A stretch of DNA of 32,885 nucleotides from an uncultured Pelagibacteraceae bacterium. GTDB lineage: Bacteria > Pseudomonadota > Alphaproteobacteria > Pelagibacterales > Pelagibacteraceae. Of the stretch, positions 1 to 10,029 are shown piece after piece. The stretch spans positions 1 to 32,885 of the forward strand of contig CACETY010000012.1 of the NCBI GenBank assembly GCA_902562645.1, in the 5' to 3' direction. Each line of letters begins with the position of its first letter. Position 1 is the first letter of the stretch. The notes below the pieces were generated by a model, which saw nothing but the letters and a program-made list of their open reading frames with translations, was not told the DNA's origin and did no database searches. The position numbers and the translations under genes are program-made.

Positions 1-1
1 A

Positions 2-1730
<1,729 letters not shown>

Positions 1731-1731
<1 letters not shown>

Positions 1732-2123
1732 TGAGTGATGAATATTCTGTAGAAATAGTAAATCCTGAGAAGTCATTTTTATCAAAAGATGATGTTACTG
1801 AAGTAGTTGTTCCTGCATTTGAGGGAGAGATAGGGATTTTAAAAGATCATATTTCTATTATTTCTTTTTTAAAACCAGGAATAATTAAAATATATTCAAA
1901 GTCTGGTGAGGATAGTTTTTATGTGAATGATGGAATAATTGAATTTAAAAATAATAATCTTTCTATACTTACAAGTCTTATTTTAAATTTAAAAGACATT
2001 GAAAAAGAAAAAATTTCAGAAATCCAAAAATCTGCTGAAGAAGAACTAAACAAGTCTGATATCAATGACCAGGAAAAATATCTGCTAGATCAAAAACTTG
2101 AAGTATTAAAGTCAATTAACTAA
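1731..2123 (+). CDS. atpC: ATP synthase F1 epsilon subunit
   Basis: This 130-aa protein is the epsilon subunit, part of the rotor stalk and in many bacteria an inhibitor of ATP hydrolysis. The N-terminal beta sandwich contains the family pattern PAFEGEIGILKDH (about residues 28-40) and later YVNDGIIEF. The C-terminal helical part, about residues 85-130, is lysine- and glutamate-rich and poorly conserved, so a regulatory role cannot be judged from it. The gene overlaps atpD by one base and is last in the atp operon. Its 3' end overlaps the convergent rppH gene by 12 bases, so there is no room for a conventional hairpin terminator between them. Confidence 0.96.
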
Positions 2124-2591
2124 AATTTTTTTTACCTCCTCTTGAATTTTCTCGTATACATGGAGTTTAAATTCTACCACAAGTTCAGTAATTTTATCTG
2201 GATCTACCCACTTCCATTCAAGAAATTCTGGATGTTTTGTTTTAATATTAATTTCTTTTTCATCACCATTAAATCTCATTACATACCATTGTTGTTTTTG
2301 ACCTTTAAATTTACCTTTCCAAATAATCCCTAATAATTCATTTGGTAAATGATAAGTAAGCAATCCATCGATTTTTTTAATCAAACTTACCGATTTAATG
2401 CTAGTTTCTTCCTCTAATTCTCTAATTGCAGCATTATAAAAATCTTCACCTTTGTCAACTCCACCTTGTGGCATTTGCCAAAAGTTTTTTTTATTATCTA
2501 TTCTTTTTGCAACAAAAATTTTGTTTTCTTTATTTAAAACGACTATCCCGACACCACTTCTAAGTGGCAAATTTTTATATTTCTCTTTCAT
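2112..2591 (-). CDS. rppH: RNA pyrophosphohydrolase (Nudix)
   Basis: This 159-aa Nudix hydrolase resembles RppH, which removes pyrophosphate from the 5' triphosphate end of mRNAs and so triggers RNase E-dependent decay. The Nudix box is complete at residues 44-66, running from GGVDKGED to RELEEET, with the glutamates that bind divalent metal. The start LPLRSGVGIVVLN and the segment FWQMPQGGVDKGE are typical of the RppH/IalA group rather than of generic MutT proteins. It is the last gene of the rplU-to-rppH operon, starts one base after the ctpA stop, and its end overlaps atpC from the opposite strand. A hydrolase of dinucleoside polyphosphates is the main alternative, and many family members have both activities. 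Confidence 0.93.
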   Translation of the reverse strand: MKEKYKNLPLRSGVGIVVLNKENKIFVAKRIDNKKNFWQMPQGGVDKGEDFYNAAIRELEEETSIKSVSLIKKIDGLLTYHLPNELLGIIWKGKFKGQKQQWYVMRFNGDEKEINIKTKHPEFLEWKWVDPDKITELVVEFKLHVYEKIQEEVKKILVN

Positions 2592-2592
2592 T

Positions 2593-3735
2593 TTAGCCGT
2601 TTAAAAGCTCTAGAGCGAATTGAAGTTGATTGTCTGTATCAGTATTAAACCTAAAGTCATCAGATCCTTCAGCTATCTCAATATCAGGCGAAACACCTAT
2701 TTCTGAAATAGATTTTCCTGATGGAAGATAATATTTTGATACAGTTAATCTTATTGCACCTTTATTTTTGAGTGGAATAATTGATTGAACAGAGCCTTTA
2801 CCATAGCTATTTTCTCCTATTATTATTGCCCTTTTGTGATCCTTAAGTGCGCCTGCTACAATTTCAGAGGCGGATGCAGAACCATAATTTATTAAAACAA
2901 CAATTGTGTTTCCATCCAATATGTCACCTTTTTTTGCAAAGAATTTTCTACTTTCATATTTTCTTTTACTTTTTGTTGAAACAATTTCTCCACTATCTAT
3001 AAAAAAATCAGTGATTTTAATTGCTTGAGAAAGCAGTCCGCCAGGATTGTTTCTTAAATCTAAAATATAATTTTTAACATTCTCATTTTTTTTAAATTCT
3101 TTAATTTTATCCCTAATTTGACCACTACTATTTTCATTAAATGAGGTAAGTCTTAAATAACCAGTTTGATTATCTAATATCTCTGATTTTACAGATGAAA
3201 CTTTAATTTTTTCCCTTGTAATATTAAAAACTAATGCCTTTCGTTCACCTCTTCTTCTAACTGTTATTTCAATGTCTGATCCAACAGGACCTCTCATTAT
3301 GTCGACCGCTTCACTTAAAGATTTACCTTGAACCTGAATATCATTAATTCTTACTATGTAATCACCAGCTTTAACTCCTGCCTCAGCTGCAGGTGAATCA
3401 TCCATAGGAGTTATTACTTTTATAACCCCAGCTTCCATACTCACTTCAATTCCAAGTCCTCCAAATTCACCACTAGTTTCTGTCTGCATACTTTGGTAAG
3501 ATTCTGGTGTCATATAAGCAGAATAAGGATCTAAAGATTGAAGAACGCCATTGATAGCAGCATCCATTGCATCACTTTGGTTTATCTCATCAACAAATTC
3601 TTTATTAATTTTATCTAAAACCTCTGAAAAAACATCTATTTTTTTGTATATATCATTTTCTTCTGATGCATTAATAATGCTAGTTATAAAAAAAAAAATA
3701 AGTAATGATAAAAAATATGTTTTAAATCTTTTCAT
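2593..3735 (-). CDS. ctpA: C-terminal processing peptidase CtpA (S41, PDZ)
   Basis: This is a periplasmic serine protease of the tail-specific S41 family (380 aa). It starts with a signal peptide: lysine/arginine near the N-terminus, a hydrophobic core to about residue 21, and a probable cleavage near INASEEN. A PDZ domain follows at about 90-170 (GGLGIEVSM, SPAAEAGVKAGDYI). The catalytic domain carries the Ser-Lys dyad: Ser in SASASE (about 286-290, most likely Ser288) and Lys313 in YGKGSVQ. The family trims C-termini of envelope proteins and, in several proteobacteria, controls murein hydrolases. Its start shares one base with the rsfS stop. In many alphaproteobacteria an envC-type murein hydrolase activator gene sits immediately before ctpA; it is absent here. 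Confidence 0.96.
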   Translation of the reverse strand: MKRFKTYFLSLLIFFFITSIINASEENDIYKKIDVFSEVLDKINKEFVDEINQSDAMDAAINGVLQSLDPYSAYMTPESYQSMQTETSGEFGGLGIEVSMEAGVIKVITPMDDSPAAEAGVKAGDYIVRINDIQVQGKSLSEAVDIMRGPVGSDIEITVRRRGERKALVFNITREKIKVSSVKSEILDNQTGYLRLTSFNENSSGQIRDKIKEFKKNENVKNYILDLRNNPGGLLSQAIKITDFFIDSGEIVSTKSKRKYESRKFFAKKGDILDGNTIVVLINYGSASASEIVAGALKDHKRAIIIGENSYGKGSVQSIIPLKNKGAIRLTVSKYYLPSGKSISEIGVSPDIEIAEGSDDFRFNTDTDNQLQFALELLNG

Positions 3736-4085
3736 TATATAATCACTTTTTCTTTAGGAATTAATTCTGACCATATTTTTTCTAATTCATAAAATTTTCT
3801 TTTTTCGGGATTAAAAATATGAATAATAAGGTCTATTCCATCTACAAGTTTCCAATCACTACTTTCTCTTCCTTCAATCTTACAATTGTTTACACCATTT
3901 TTTTTTAAGTATTCATATACTTGTTCTGATAAAGCTTGGATATGTCTAGAGGATGTTCCACTAGCGATTATCATTTGATCTGCTATTGATGATTTTCCAT
4001 TCAAATCTATTGAAACAATATCTAAGGCTTTATTTGTATCTAAAAGATTGACTACATCTTTGTGAAGAGAAGAGATTTTGTCCAT
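3735..4085 (-). CDS. rsfS: Ribosomal silencing factor RsfS (Iojap family)
   Basis: This 116-aa protein belongs to the RsfS/Iojap family, which binds ribosomal protein L14 and blocks joining of the 30S and 50S subunits when nutrients are short. Family features seen are MIIASGTSSRHIQALS (about residues 38-53), EGRESSDWKLVDGIDLIIHIF (about 73-93) and the C-terminal YELEKIW. Length is normal. It lies 18 bases after nadD and overlaps the ctpA start by one base. In many bacteria rlmH (23S rRNA methyltransferase) follows rsfS directly; here ctpA follows instead. Confidence 0.95.
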   Translation of the reverse strand: MDKISSLHKDVVNLLDTNKALDIVSIDLNGKSSIADQMIIASGTSSRHIQALSEQVYEYLKKNGVNNCKIEGRESSDWKLVDGIDLIIHIFNPEKRKFYELEKIWSELIPKEKVII

Positions 4086-4103
4086 TAATTATATAAAAGA
4101 GTA

Positions 4104-4649
4104 TCAAATTTTTCTTAATTTAGAAGATGAAATATTGACCTTATTAAATTTTATAAATTTTAAGCTTTTTTTACTGTATTTTTTAAAGCTTCTAGAACTT
4201 AATGATTTAGCCTTATATCTGTCTCTATCAAATACAAGAATATTACAAATTGATGAAATTAAATCAGAATTTTTCCATTTATGAAAATTAATCAAACTAT
4301 CCGCTCCCATTATGAAATAAATGTCAGTATTTTTATTATTTTTTTTTATATATTTTATTAGGTCAACTGTTCTATTAGATTGAATTTTATCCTCAAAATA
4401 TTTTACTTTTATAAATGGATATAATTGAGTAAATTTTTTTGCAAAATTTATTCTTTTATATAAACTTAAACTACTTTCATCTTTAAATGGATTTTTTTTG
4501 GTGACTGCCCATATAATCTTATCAATACCAAATCTTTTTTTGGCCTCTTTAGAAATACTCAAATGACCTTTATGTGCTGGATCAAAGGTTCCTCCAAGAA
4601 TACCAATTTTTTTTTTATTTTCTCGTTTGTCCAGATCCATATATCTCAT
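4104..4649 (-). CDS. nadD: Nicotinate-nucleotide adenylyltransferase, short C-terminus
   Basis: NadD joins nicotinate mononucleotide and ATP to give deamido-NAD in NAD synthesis. The nucleotidyltransferase motif GGTFDPAHKGHL is at residues 19-30, and the second ATP-binding motif ISSSKLR is at about 173-179. The protein stops two residues after that motif, whereas most bacterial NadD proteins continue for about 20-30 more residues. Two in-frame starts are possible: this one, overlapping proA by 35 bases, or the ATG at 4640 (MDLDKREN), overlapping by 26 bases and preceded by a weak GAG. I cannot decide between them. The N-terminus is very lysine-rich. It lies between proA and rsfS, the usual alphaproteobacterial position for nadD. 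Confidence 0.9.
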   Translation of the reverse strand: MRYMDLDKRENKKKIGILGGTFDPAHKGHLSISKEAKKRFGIDKIIWAVTKKNPFKDESSLSLYKRINFAKKFTQLYPFIKVKYFEDKIQSNRTVDLIKYIKKNNKNTDIYFIMGADSLINFHKWKNSDLISSICNILVFDRDRYKAKSLSSRSFKKYSKKSLKFIKFNKVNISSSKLRKI

Positions 4650-5862
4650 ATTTATAACTCACAAGCTGGTTTAGACCAACCGGACCTCTTGGTGGAAGTT
4701 TATTTGTTGAAATTCCAACTTCTCCTCCGAAACCAAATTCACCTCCATCAGCATACTGTGTTGATGAATTGTGAATAGCTATGGAACTTTTAATATTTTT
4801 TAAAAAAAATTTTGCAGAAATTTTATTATTTGTAATTATTGCATCAGTATGCATTGTTCCATATTTATTAATGTGATTTACTGCATCATTAATATTATCA
4901 ACTAACTTTACAGAAATTTTTGCAGATAAATGTTCCTTCAACCAAGTTTTATTATTTGCCAATTTTGCATTACCATTAAATAATTTATAAATTTTTTTGT
5001 CTGCATAAATAGAACAACCTCTTTTAGTGAGTTCATTTAATATCTCATTTATATTTTTAGTTTTATTTTTATGAATTAACAGTGTCTCCGTAGCTCCACA
5101 AATGCTAGTATTACGTAACTTAGCATTAATTAATATTTTCTTTGCCATTGAAAGATTTGCATCTTTATCGATATAAGTGTGACATATACCTTCAAGGTGT
5201 CCAATTACAGGAACAGAGGATAAATCCTGAACTTTTTTCACTAGGTTTTTTCCGCCTCTTGGAATAACCACATCTATATATTTTGACATTTTTGAAAGCA
5301 TATAGTCGACTAGCTTTCTATTTTTATTCTCAACAAACTGAACAAAATTCTTATCTATTTTATTTTTTTCTAATGATTTTCTAAAAAGATCAGCTAAAAT
5401 TTTGTTACTAAAGTAAGCTTCAGAACCACCTCTTAGTATTACGCAGTTTCCAGACTTAAAACAAAGTGTTGATACATCTGAAGTTACATTTGGTCTACTT
5501 TCATAAATTACACCAATAATACCAATTGGAATTGAAACTTTTTTTAGTTTTAAGCCGTTTGGTCTTTTCCAGGTTTCTATATCAACGTCTACTGGATCCT
5601 TAAATTTTGTGATAGTTTTAATTGATTTAATAATTCCTCTAATTTTATCATTATTAAGAGTAAGTCTTTTAATTAAATTCTCTTTAAGTTTTTTTGATTT
5701 AGCAATTTTTACATCTTTTGCATTTTCGAATAAAATTTTATTTTGGTTTTTTAAAATAAGTTGAATGTAATAACTTAAAACCTTATTTTTTTTTTTATTA
5801 CTTATTTTATTTTTAAAAGCAATTTTTGCATTCGCACCAATTTTTTCTAAGGATTTACTCAT
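4615..5862 (-). CDS. proA: Glutamate-5-semialdehyde dehydrogenase (gamma-glutamyl phosphate reductase)
   Basis: ProA reduces gamma-glutamyl phosphate with NADPH to glutamate-5-semialdehyde, the second step of proline synthesis. The protein is 415 aa, the normal length. The catalytic cysteine is in TSICGATET (about Cys255), and other family motifs are IYESRPNVTSD (about 119-129), SGNCVILRGGSEA (about 137-149) and PRGPVGLNQL near the C-terminus. Its ATG overlaps the proB stop as ATGA, so the two kinase/reductase partners of the pathway are probably translationally coupled. Its 3' end overlaps the start of nadD. It is unusually rich in lysine, isoleucine and asparagine, as expected for an AT-rich genome. 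Confidence 0.97.
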   Translation of the reverse strand: MSKSLEKIGANAKIAFKNKISNKKKNKVLSYYIQLILKNQNKILFENAKDVKIAKSKKLKENLIKRLTLNNDKIRGIIKSIKTITKFKDPVDVDIETWKRPNGLKLKKVSIPIGIIGVIYESRPNVTSDVSTLCFKSGNCVILRGGSEAYFSNKILADLFRKSLEKNKIDKNFVQFVENKNRKLVDYMLSKMSKYIDVVIPRGGKNLVKKVQDLSSVPVIGHLEGICHTYIDKDANLSMAKKILINAKLRNTSICGATETLLIHKNKTKNINEILNELTKRGCSIYADKKIYKLFNGNAKLANNKTWLKEHLSAKISVKLVDNINDAVNHINKYGTMHTDAIITNNKISAKFFLKNIKSSIAIHNSSTQYADGGEFGFGGEVGISTNKLPPRGPVGLNQLVSYKYEIYGSGQTRK

Positions 5863-6968
5863 TTAATTAACACCATATCATCTTTATGAATAACTTCTGA
5901 TTTTGAAATATAACCTAAAATATCATTTATTTTATTAGAGTGCTTGCCTTTAATTTTCAAAATTTCTTCAGAGGAGAAACTACTTAATCCTCTTGCAAAT
6001 TCAGTCATATTATTATTTAGGATTTTGATGTGATCACCTTTGTTAAAACTACCTTGTACATCTCTTATTCCAGCAGCAAGTAAACTTTTCCCATTATTCA
6101 AAGCTGATAATGCACCATCGTCAATAATTATTTTACCCTTTGGGGAAACTGAACTTATTATCCATTTTTTTCTTGCATCTAATTTTGAGATTTTAGGTAA
6201 AAACCAAGTACATATATTTTTATGCAAAATTTTTTGAATTGGTCTATTTATTAAGCCATTAGCGATCGCCATATAACATCCTGAGAATTGACAAATTTTA
6301 GCTGCATCAATCTTTGTTTTCATTCCGCCCGATCCAAATTCTCCAGTTTTATTTGTTGCTAGTTTTTCCACATTTTGATCAATATTTTTTATTTCACGAA
6401 TTAATTTAGCTTTTTTATCTAATTTTGGATCTTTAGAGTAAAGACCACTAACATCAGATAATAAAATTAAACAATCTGCACTTGATATTTGTGCAACCCT
6501 AGAAGCTAGTCTGTCATTATCACCATACTTAATCTCAGAAGTGGCTATACTATCATTTTCATTTACTATTGGAATAAATCCTAAGCTAAATAAATTTTCG
6601 AAAGTTCTTTTTGCATTAATAGCTCTTCTTCTTTTTTCTGTATCCTCAAGTGTTAGCAAAATTTGAGAAAGATTGATTTTTGACTTGTTAAAAGTTTTTT
6701 TAAAAAGATTCATTAACTCAATTTGGCCAATTGATGCTACTGCCTGACTCTTATCAAGCTTCAATTTTTTTTTACTTAATTTTAATTTTTTACATCCTAA
6801 AGCTATTGCCCCTGAACTAACTAAAATAATATTTTTTTTTAAGTTTTGAAGTTGTTGAATATCTTTTGAGAATTCTGACAACCATTTTTCTCTGACAATT
6901 TTTTTGTCATTAATTAATAAAGATGATCCAATTTTAATAACAACTGTCTTAGAATCTTTAAGATACAT
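5859..6968 (-). CDS. proB: Glutamate 5-kinase with PUA domain
   Basis: ProB phosphorylates glutamate at its gamma carboxylate, the first and feedback-inhibited step of proline synthesis. I start it at the ATG of MYLKDSKTVV (369 aa). The open frame extends 29 codons upstream, but that extension lies wholly inside obgE and resembles nothing in the family. The amino acid kinase domain begins VVIKIGSSLL (about residues 9-18) and includes the ILVSSGAIALGC and NENDSIA segments, with the usual GDNDRL(A)S loop. A C-terminal PUA domain (about 280-365) is recognisable from IIIDDGALSAL and LLAAGIRDVQGSF. The start overlaps the obgE stop by 11 bases, and the stop overlaps proA by 4. Confidence 0.96.
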   Translation of the reverse strand: MYLKDSKTVVIKIGSSLLINDKKIVREKWLSEFSKDIQQLQNLKKNIILVSSGAIALGCKKLKLSKKKLKLDKSQAVASIGQIELMNLFKKTFNKSKINLSQILLTLEDTEKRRRAINAKRTFENLFSLGFIPIVNENDSIATSEIKYGDNDRLASRVAQISSADCLILLSDVSGLYSKDPKLDKKAKLIREIKNIDQNVEKLATNKTGEFGSGGMKTKIDAAKICQFSGCYMAIANGLINRPIQKILHKNICTWFLPKISKLDARKKWIISSVSPKGKIIIDDGALSALNNGKSLLAAGIRDVQGSFNKGDHIKILNNNMTEFARGLSSFSSEEILKIKGKHSNKINDILGYISKSEVIHKDDMVLIK

Positions 6969-7941
6969 AATTAAGTAATTTTGATTTAATATCAGATACA
7001 GATTTTTTATCGAGTGTTGATGTTGTAAAGGTAGATTTCTTGGTGGTTTTTTCAAAATTTTTTACCCTCTCTTTTATTTCATCCTCTTCAATTAGGTCTA
7101 TTTTGTTAAATACTATTATTTCCTGCTTTTTTAGTAACTCAGAACTATATTTGCCCATCTCATACCTAACTTGAAGATATGAGTCTGCTAAATCATTTTC
7201 TGAAATATCAATAAGATGCAAAAGTGCTTTGCATCTTTCAATATGCTTTAAAAATTTAATCCCCAATCCCGTTCCTTGATGTGCTCCTTCAATTAATCCT
7301 GGAATATCTGCTAAAGTTATTTCTTTATCATCATATATTGCTACACCAAGATTTGGATTTAAAGTAGTAAACTTATAATTCGCTATCTTAGGTGTAGCGC
7401 TTGTTAATGAAGCTAACAAACTTGATTTCCCCGCGTTGGGCAAACCAACAATCCCAATATCTGCAATTGTTTTAAGTTGAAGCCATATCCAAAACTCTTC
7501 ACCAATTGCACCTTTAGTAAATTTTTTTGGAGCTCTGTTAGTTGATGATTTAAACCTTGTGTTACCAAATCCACCTTTACCCCCTATGGCTGCAACGTAT
7601 TCTTCATTTTCTTCCTTAAAATCAAATATTAGAGTTTTGTTATCTTCTTCAAATACCTGTGTTCCAACTGGTACTTTTAAATACAAATTTTCTCCTCCTC
7701 TACCTGTTTTATTTTTTCCACTTCCATCTCTACCTTTTTCAGCTTTAAAATGTTGTTGATATCTAAAATCAATGAGTGTGTTTAAATTTCTTTCCGATAC
7801 GAGCATAACAGAACCACCTTTTCCACCGTCACCTCCATCAGGGCCTCCAAATTCAATAAATTTTTCTCTTCTAAAACTGGGCGAACCTGATCCACCGTCT
7901 CCAGCTTTTACATATATCTTTACTTGATCGAGAAATTTCAT
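6958..7941 (-). CDS. obgE: GTPase ObgE/CgtA
   Basis: Obg is an essential GTPase in 50S ribosome maturation that responds to ppGpp. The protein (327 aa) has the glycine-rich Obg fold at residues 1-158 (GDGGSGSPSFRREKF, GGPDGGDGGKGG), then the G domain with G1 GLPNAGKSS at 166-174, a G3 DIPGLIEGAHQG, and G4 FNKIDL near residue 280. It lacks the extra C-terminal OCT domain found in some Gram-positive Obg proteins, which is usual in proteobacteria. It sits directly after rplU-rpmA, the standard position, with 28 bases after rpmA, and overlaps proB by 11 bases. Confidence 0.98.
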   Translation of the reverse strand: MKFLDQVKIYVKAGDGGSGSPSFRREKFIEFGGPDGGDGGKGGSVMLVSERNLNTLIDFRYQQHFKAEKGRDGSGKNKTGRGGENLYLKVPVGTQVFEEDNKTLIFDFKEENEEYVAAIGGKGGFGNTRFKSSTNRAPKKFTKGAIGEEFWIWLQLKTIADIGIVGLPNAGKSSLLASLTSATPKIANYKFTTLNPNLGVAIYDDKEITLADIPGLIEGAHQGTGLGIKFLKHIERCKALLHLIDISENDLADSYLQVRYEMGKYSSELLKKQEIIVFNKIDLIEEDEIKERVKNFEKTTKKSTFTTSTLDKKSVSDIKSKLLNYVS

Positions 7942-7969
7942 GATTTTACAGATGTTAATTATCTGTTTA

Positions 7970-8224
7970 TTAATTAGGCTTTACTGAAACGTAAGTTCTA
8001 TCTGACTTGCTTTTTTTAAAAATAACTTTTCCTTTAACAACTGAAAAAATTGAATGGTCTTTACCCATTCCAACATTTTCTCCGGGAAATATTTTAGTAC
8101 CTCTTTGTCTTACAATTATATTCCCAGGGACTACTAATTGGCCCCCATATTTTTTTACTCCAAGTCTACGGCCAGCGCTATCTCTACCATTTCTTGATGA
8201 TCCACCCGCTTTTTTTGTTGCCAT
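7970..8224 (-). CDS. rpmA: 50S ribosomal protein L27
   Basis: L27 (84 aa) reaches with its N-terminus into the peptidyl transferase centre. The sequence [18 protein letters not shown] is the typical mature-type start, so no N-terminal processing extension is present. The core [16 protein letters not shown] and [18 protein letters not shown] are both conserved. It is 11 bases downstream of rplU, in the universal rplU-rpmA-obgE order. Confidence 0.99.
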   Translation of the reverse strand: MATKKAGGSSRNGRDSAGRRLGVKKYGGQLVVPGNIIVRQRGTKIFPGENVGMGKDHSIFSVVKGKVIFKKSKSDRTYVSVKPN

Positions 8225-8235
8225 AAATTACCTAT

Positions 8236-8646
8236 TTATTTTGAAACCTCGGTTTTTTCTTTTTCAGCTTCTTTAACTACAACTTCGCTTTTTTTCATTT
8301 TTTCAGCCTCTGATAAAACTTTACCATCTTTTGAAAAAATTTTATTAATTCTTATTAGTGAATATTGTTGTCTGTGTCCGTTTTTACGTCTTGAATTTTT
8401 TCTTCTTCTTTTTTTAAAAATTAGAACAGTTCTTTCTTTACCATTTTTTAATAGTTCAGCTTCAACTTTCGCACCATCTACAGTTGGTGCACCTAATTCA
8501 ATGCTCTTATCATCTCCATAAGCTAAAATTTCATTAAATTCCACTTTAGTGGCTGGATTTGACTCAGCTAATTTTTCTATTTTAATTATTTCACCAGCTG
8601 AGACTTTGTACTGTTTTCCACCTGTTTGTATAACTGCGTATGACAT
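8236..8646 (-). CDS. rplU: 50S ribosomal protein L21 with C-terminal tail
   Basis: L21 is a 23S rRNA-binding protein of the large subunit. Residues 1-103 are the standard domain (MSYAVIQTGGKQYKVSAGE at the start, and KKRRRKNSRRKNGHRQQY as the basic RNA-binding loop). A tail of about 30 residues rich in lysine and glutamate follows (SEAEKMKKSEVVVKEAEK and on), so the protein is 136 aa instead of the roughly 103 aa of E. coli L21. Similar charged tails occur on alphaproteobacterial L21 proteins. It is first in the long operon running to rppH, and a clear promoter lies just upstream. Confidence 0.98.
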   Translation of the reverse strand: MSYAVIQTGGKQYKVSAGEIIKIEKLAESNPATKVEFNEILAYGDDKSIELGAPTVDGAKVEAELLKNGKERTVLIFKKRRRKNSRRKNGHRQQYSLIRINKIFSKDGKVLSEAEKMKKSEVVVKEAEKEKTEVSK

Positions 8647-8673
8647 TAAAGATCCTAATTTTTAATTATCAGC

Positions 8674-8701
8674 AATATAATCAGGGCCTTGTTTTAGTCA
8701 A
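8674..8701 (-). promoter_or_regulatory. Sigma-70 type promoter of the rplU-to-rppH operon
   Basis: On the minus strand, TTGACT (8701-8696) and TATATT (8679-8674) are separated by 16 bases, a close match to the housekeeping consensus. It lies in the 65-base gap between the gloB stop and the rplU start. Transcription would begin near 8667, giving a leader of about 20 bases. Sequence inspection only. Confidence 0.72.
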
Positions 8702-8711
8702 GCTGAATAAG

Positions 8712-9431
8712 CTAGAAATTATCCTTTAAATCTCTCAATTTTGAAAAGTTTTCAACATTTTTTGATCTTAAAAAAATATTAGTTTGTAACTCTTCTTCAA
8801 GTGTCGATGGAATGGTTGGCTGACCTTTGGCGAGTCGATTTTTTATAAACTCAATTTTCGAAATTAAAGCTTTATTTTCTGGATCGTGTTTTAGGCAAAA
8901 ATCTGAATTTTTTAATGTATATTCATGTCCACAATAAATTTCTGTCTCAATTGGTAAATTCTTTAACAACTGCAAAGAATTAAACATCTGTTCATGAGTG
9001 CCCTCAAACACTCTTCCACAACCTAATGAAAATAATGTATCTCCAGAAAATAATGCATTTTCATTAAAAAAATAGAAACATATATGGCCTAAAGTATGTC
9101 CTGGAATATGAAAAACTTTTGCTTCAAATATACCGTCTTTCCAAGTTTCATCATTTTTTAAAGAAATATCTATTTCAGGTATTCTATGTTTATCCTCATT
9201 AAAACCTATAACTTTAGCATTATATAATTTCTTGAGCTCTTTATTGCCTCCAACGTGATCATAATGATGGTGAGTATTCATTATGAATCTTAATTTTAGA
9301 TTAAGACTTTCAATTCTATTTATAATAGGCTCTGCTTCACTAGGATCTATTACAATGGTAGACTTTGTTAACTCATCAATTAATAAATATGAAAAATTAT
9401 CTTTTAAACATTTTACAATTTCTATTTTCAT
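8712..9431 (-). CDS. gloB: Hydroxyacylglutathione hydrolase (glyoxalase II)
   Basis: This is a metallo-beta-lactamase fold hydrolase (239 aa) that releases D-lactate and glutathione from S-lactoylglutathione, the second step of methylglyoxal detoxification. The dinuclear metal motif THHHYDH is at residues 53-59. Further metal ligands are in IPGHTLGH and FSGDTLF, and the GloB-type C-terminal domain is signalled by YCGHEYT and DPEN. It follows metW with a one-base gap, so it is probably cotranscribed with metX-metW, a gene order seen in other alphaproteobacteria. A more general thioesterase role is possible, but the motif set fits GloB well. Confidence 0.93.
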   Translation of the reverse strand: MKIEIVKCLKDNFSYLLIDELTKSTIVIDPSEAEPIINRIESLNLKLRFIMNTHHHYDHVGGNKELKKLYNAKVIGFNEDKHRIPEIDISLKNDETWKDGIFEAKVFHIPGHTLGHICFYFFNENALFSGDTLFSLGCGRVFEGTHEQMFNSLQLLKNLPIETEIYCGHEYTLKNSDFCLKHDPENKALISKIEFIKNRLAKGQPTIPSTLEEELQTNIFLRSKNVENFSKLRDLKDNF

Positions 9432-9432
9432 T

Positions 9433-10029
9433 CTACTTTTCTAATAAAAAAATACCTAATTCAGATATTAGGTTTTTATATTTTAAATTTGAAGTTGTAA
9501 TATTTGAAATTTTCTCTCCATTTAAAGAAATTGATTTATAAATATTAACTCTTTTGTTGTTACAAAAATTATAAAAGTCTTGAATTGTACACATATGTAG
9601 GTTGGGAGTATTATACCATTGATAAGGTAAATTCTTTGTAACTGGCATTTCTCCTTTTAATAGCAAATCTAATCTAACTTTCCAATGTCCAAAATTTGGA
9701 ATTGTAACAATTACCTTTTTTCCTACTCGTAATAAATTTTCAATAACATTTTCTGGGCTCATAAATGCTTGAAGAGTTTGACTTAATATTACGATATCAA
9801 ATGATAAATCTGGAAATTGCTTTAAATCATTTTCTGCATCACCTTCAATAACAGCCAAACCTTTAGATAAACATTTTTTTACTTTTTCTTTAGAAATTTC
9901 AAGACCTCTAACATCTACCACTTTATTTTTTAATAGATATTCCATTAAAATTCCATCACCACATCCAACGTCTAAGACTCTTGATTTTTCCTCAATAAAC
10001 TTAGAAATAACTTTAAATTCTTCTTTCAT
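9433..10029 (-). CDS. metW: MetW, methionine biosynthesis methyltransferase-like protein
   Basis: MetW (198 aa) is a class I SAM-methyltransferase-fold protein that acts with MetX in homoserine acylation in proteobacteria; its exact chemistry is not settled. The nucleotide-binding motif VLDVGCGDG is at about residues 18-26. The family sequences LSQTLQAF, VIVTIPNFGHWKVR and MPVTKNLPYQWYNTPNLHMCT are all present. Its ATG lies inside the end of metX (17-base overlap), so the two proteins are likely coupled in translation. It is controlled with metX by the upstream SAM-II riboswitch. Confidence 0.95.
   Translation of the reverse strand: MKEEFKVISKFIEEKSRVLDVGCGDGILMEYLLKNKVVDVRGLEISKEKVKKCLSKGLAVIEGDAENDLKQFPDLSFDIVILSQTLQAFMSPENVIENLLRVGKKVIVTIPNFGHWKVRLDLLLKGEMPVTKNLPYQWYNTPNLHMCTIQDFYNFCNNKRVNIYKSISLNGEKISNITTSNLKYKNLISELGIFLLEK

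Noticed and set aside
4086..4103. Frameshift that would restore the C-terminus of nadD
   Set aside because: Neither other frame gives a NadD-like helix before the rsfS start, so I treat the short form as real.
6969..7055. N-terminal extension of proB (29 extra codons)
   Set aside because: It lies entirely inside obgE in another frame and does not resemble glutamate kinase; the family core begins at the ATG at 6968.
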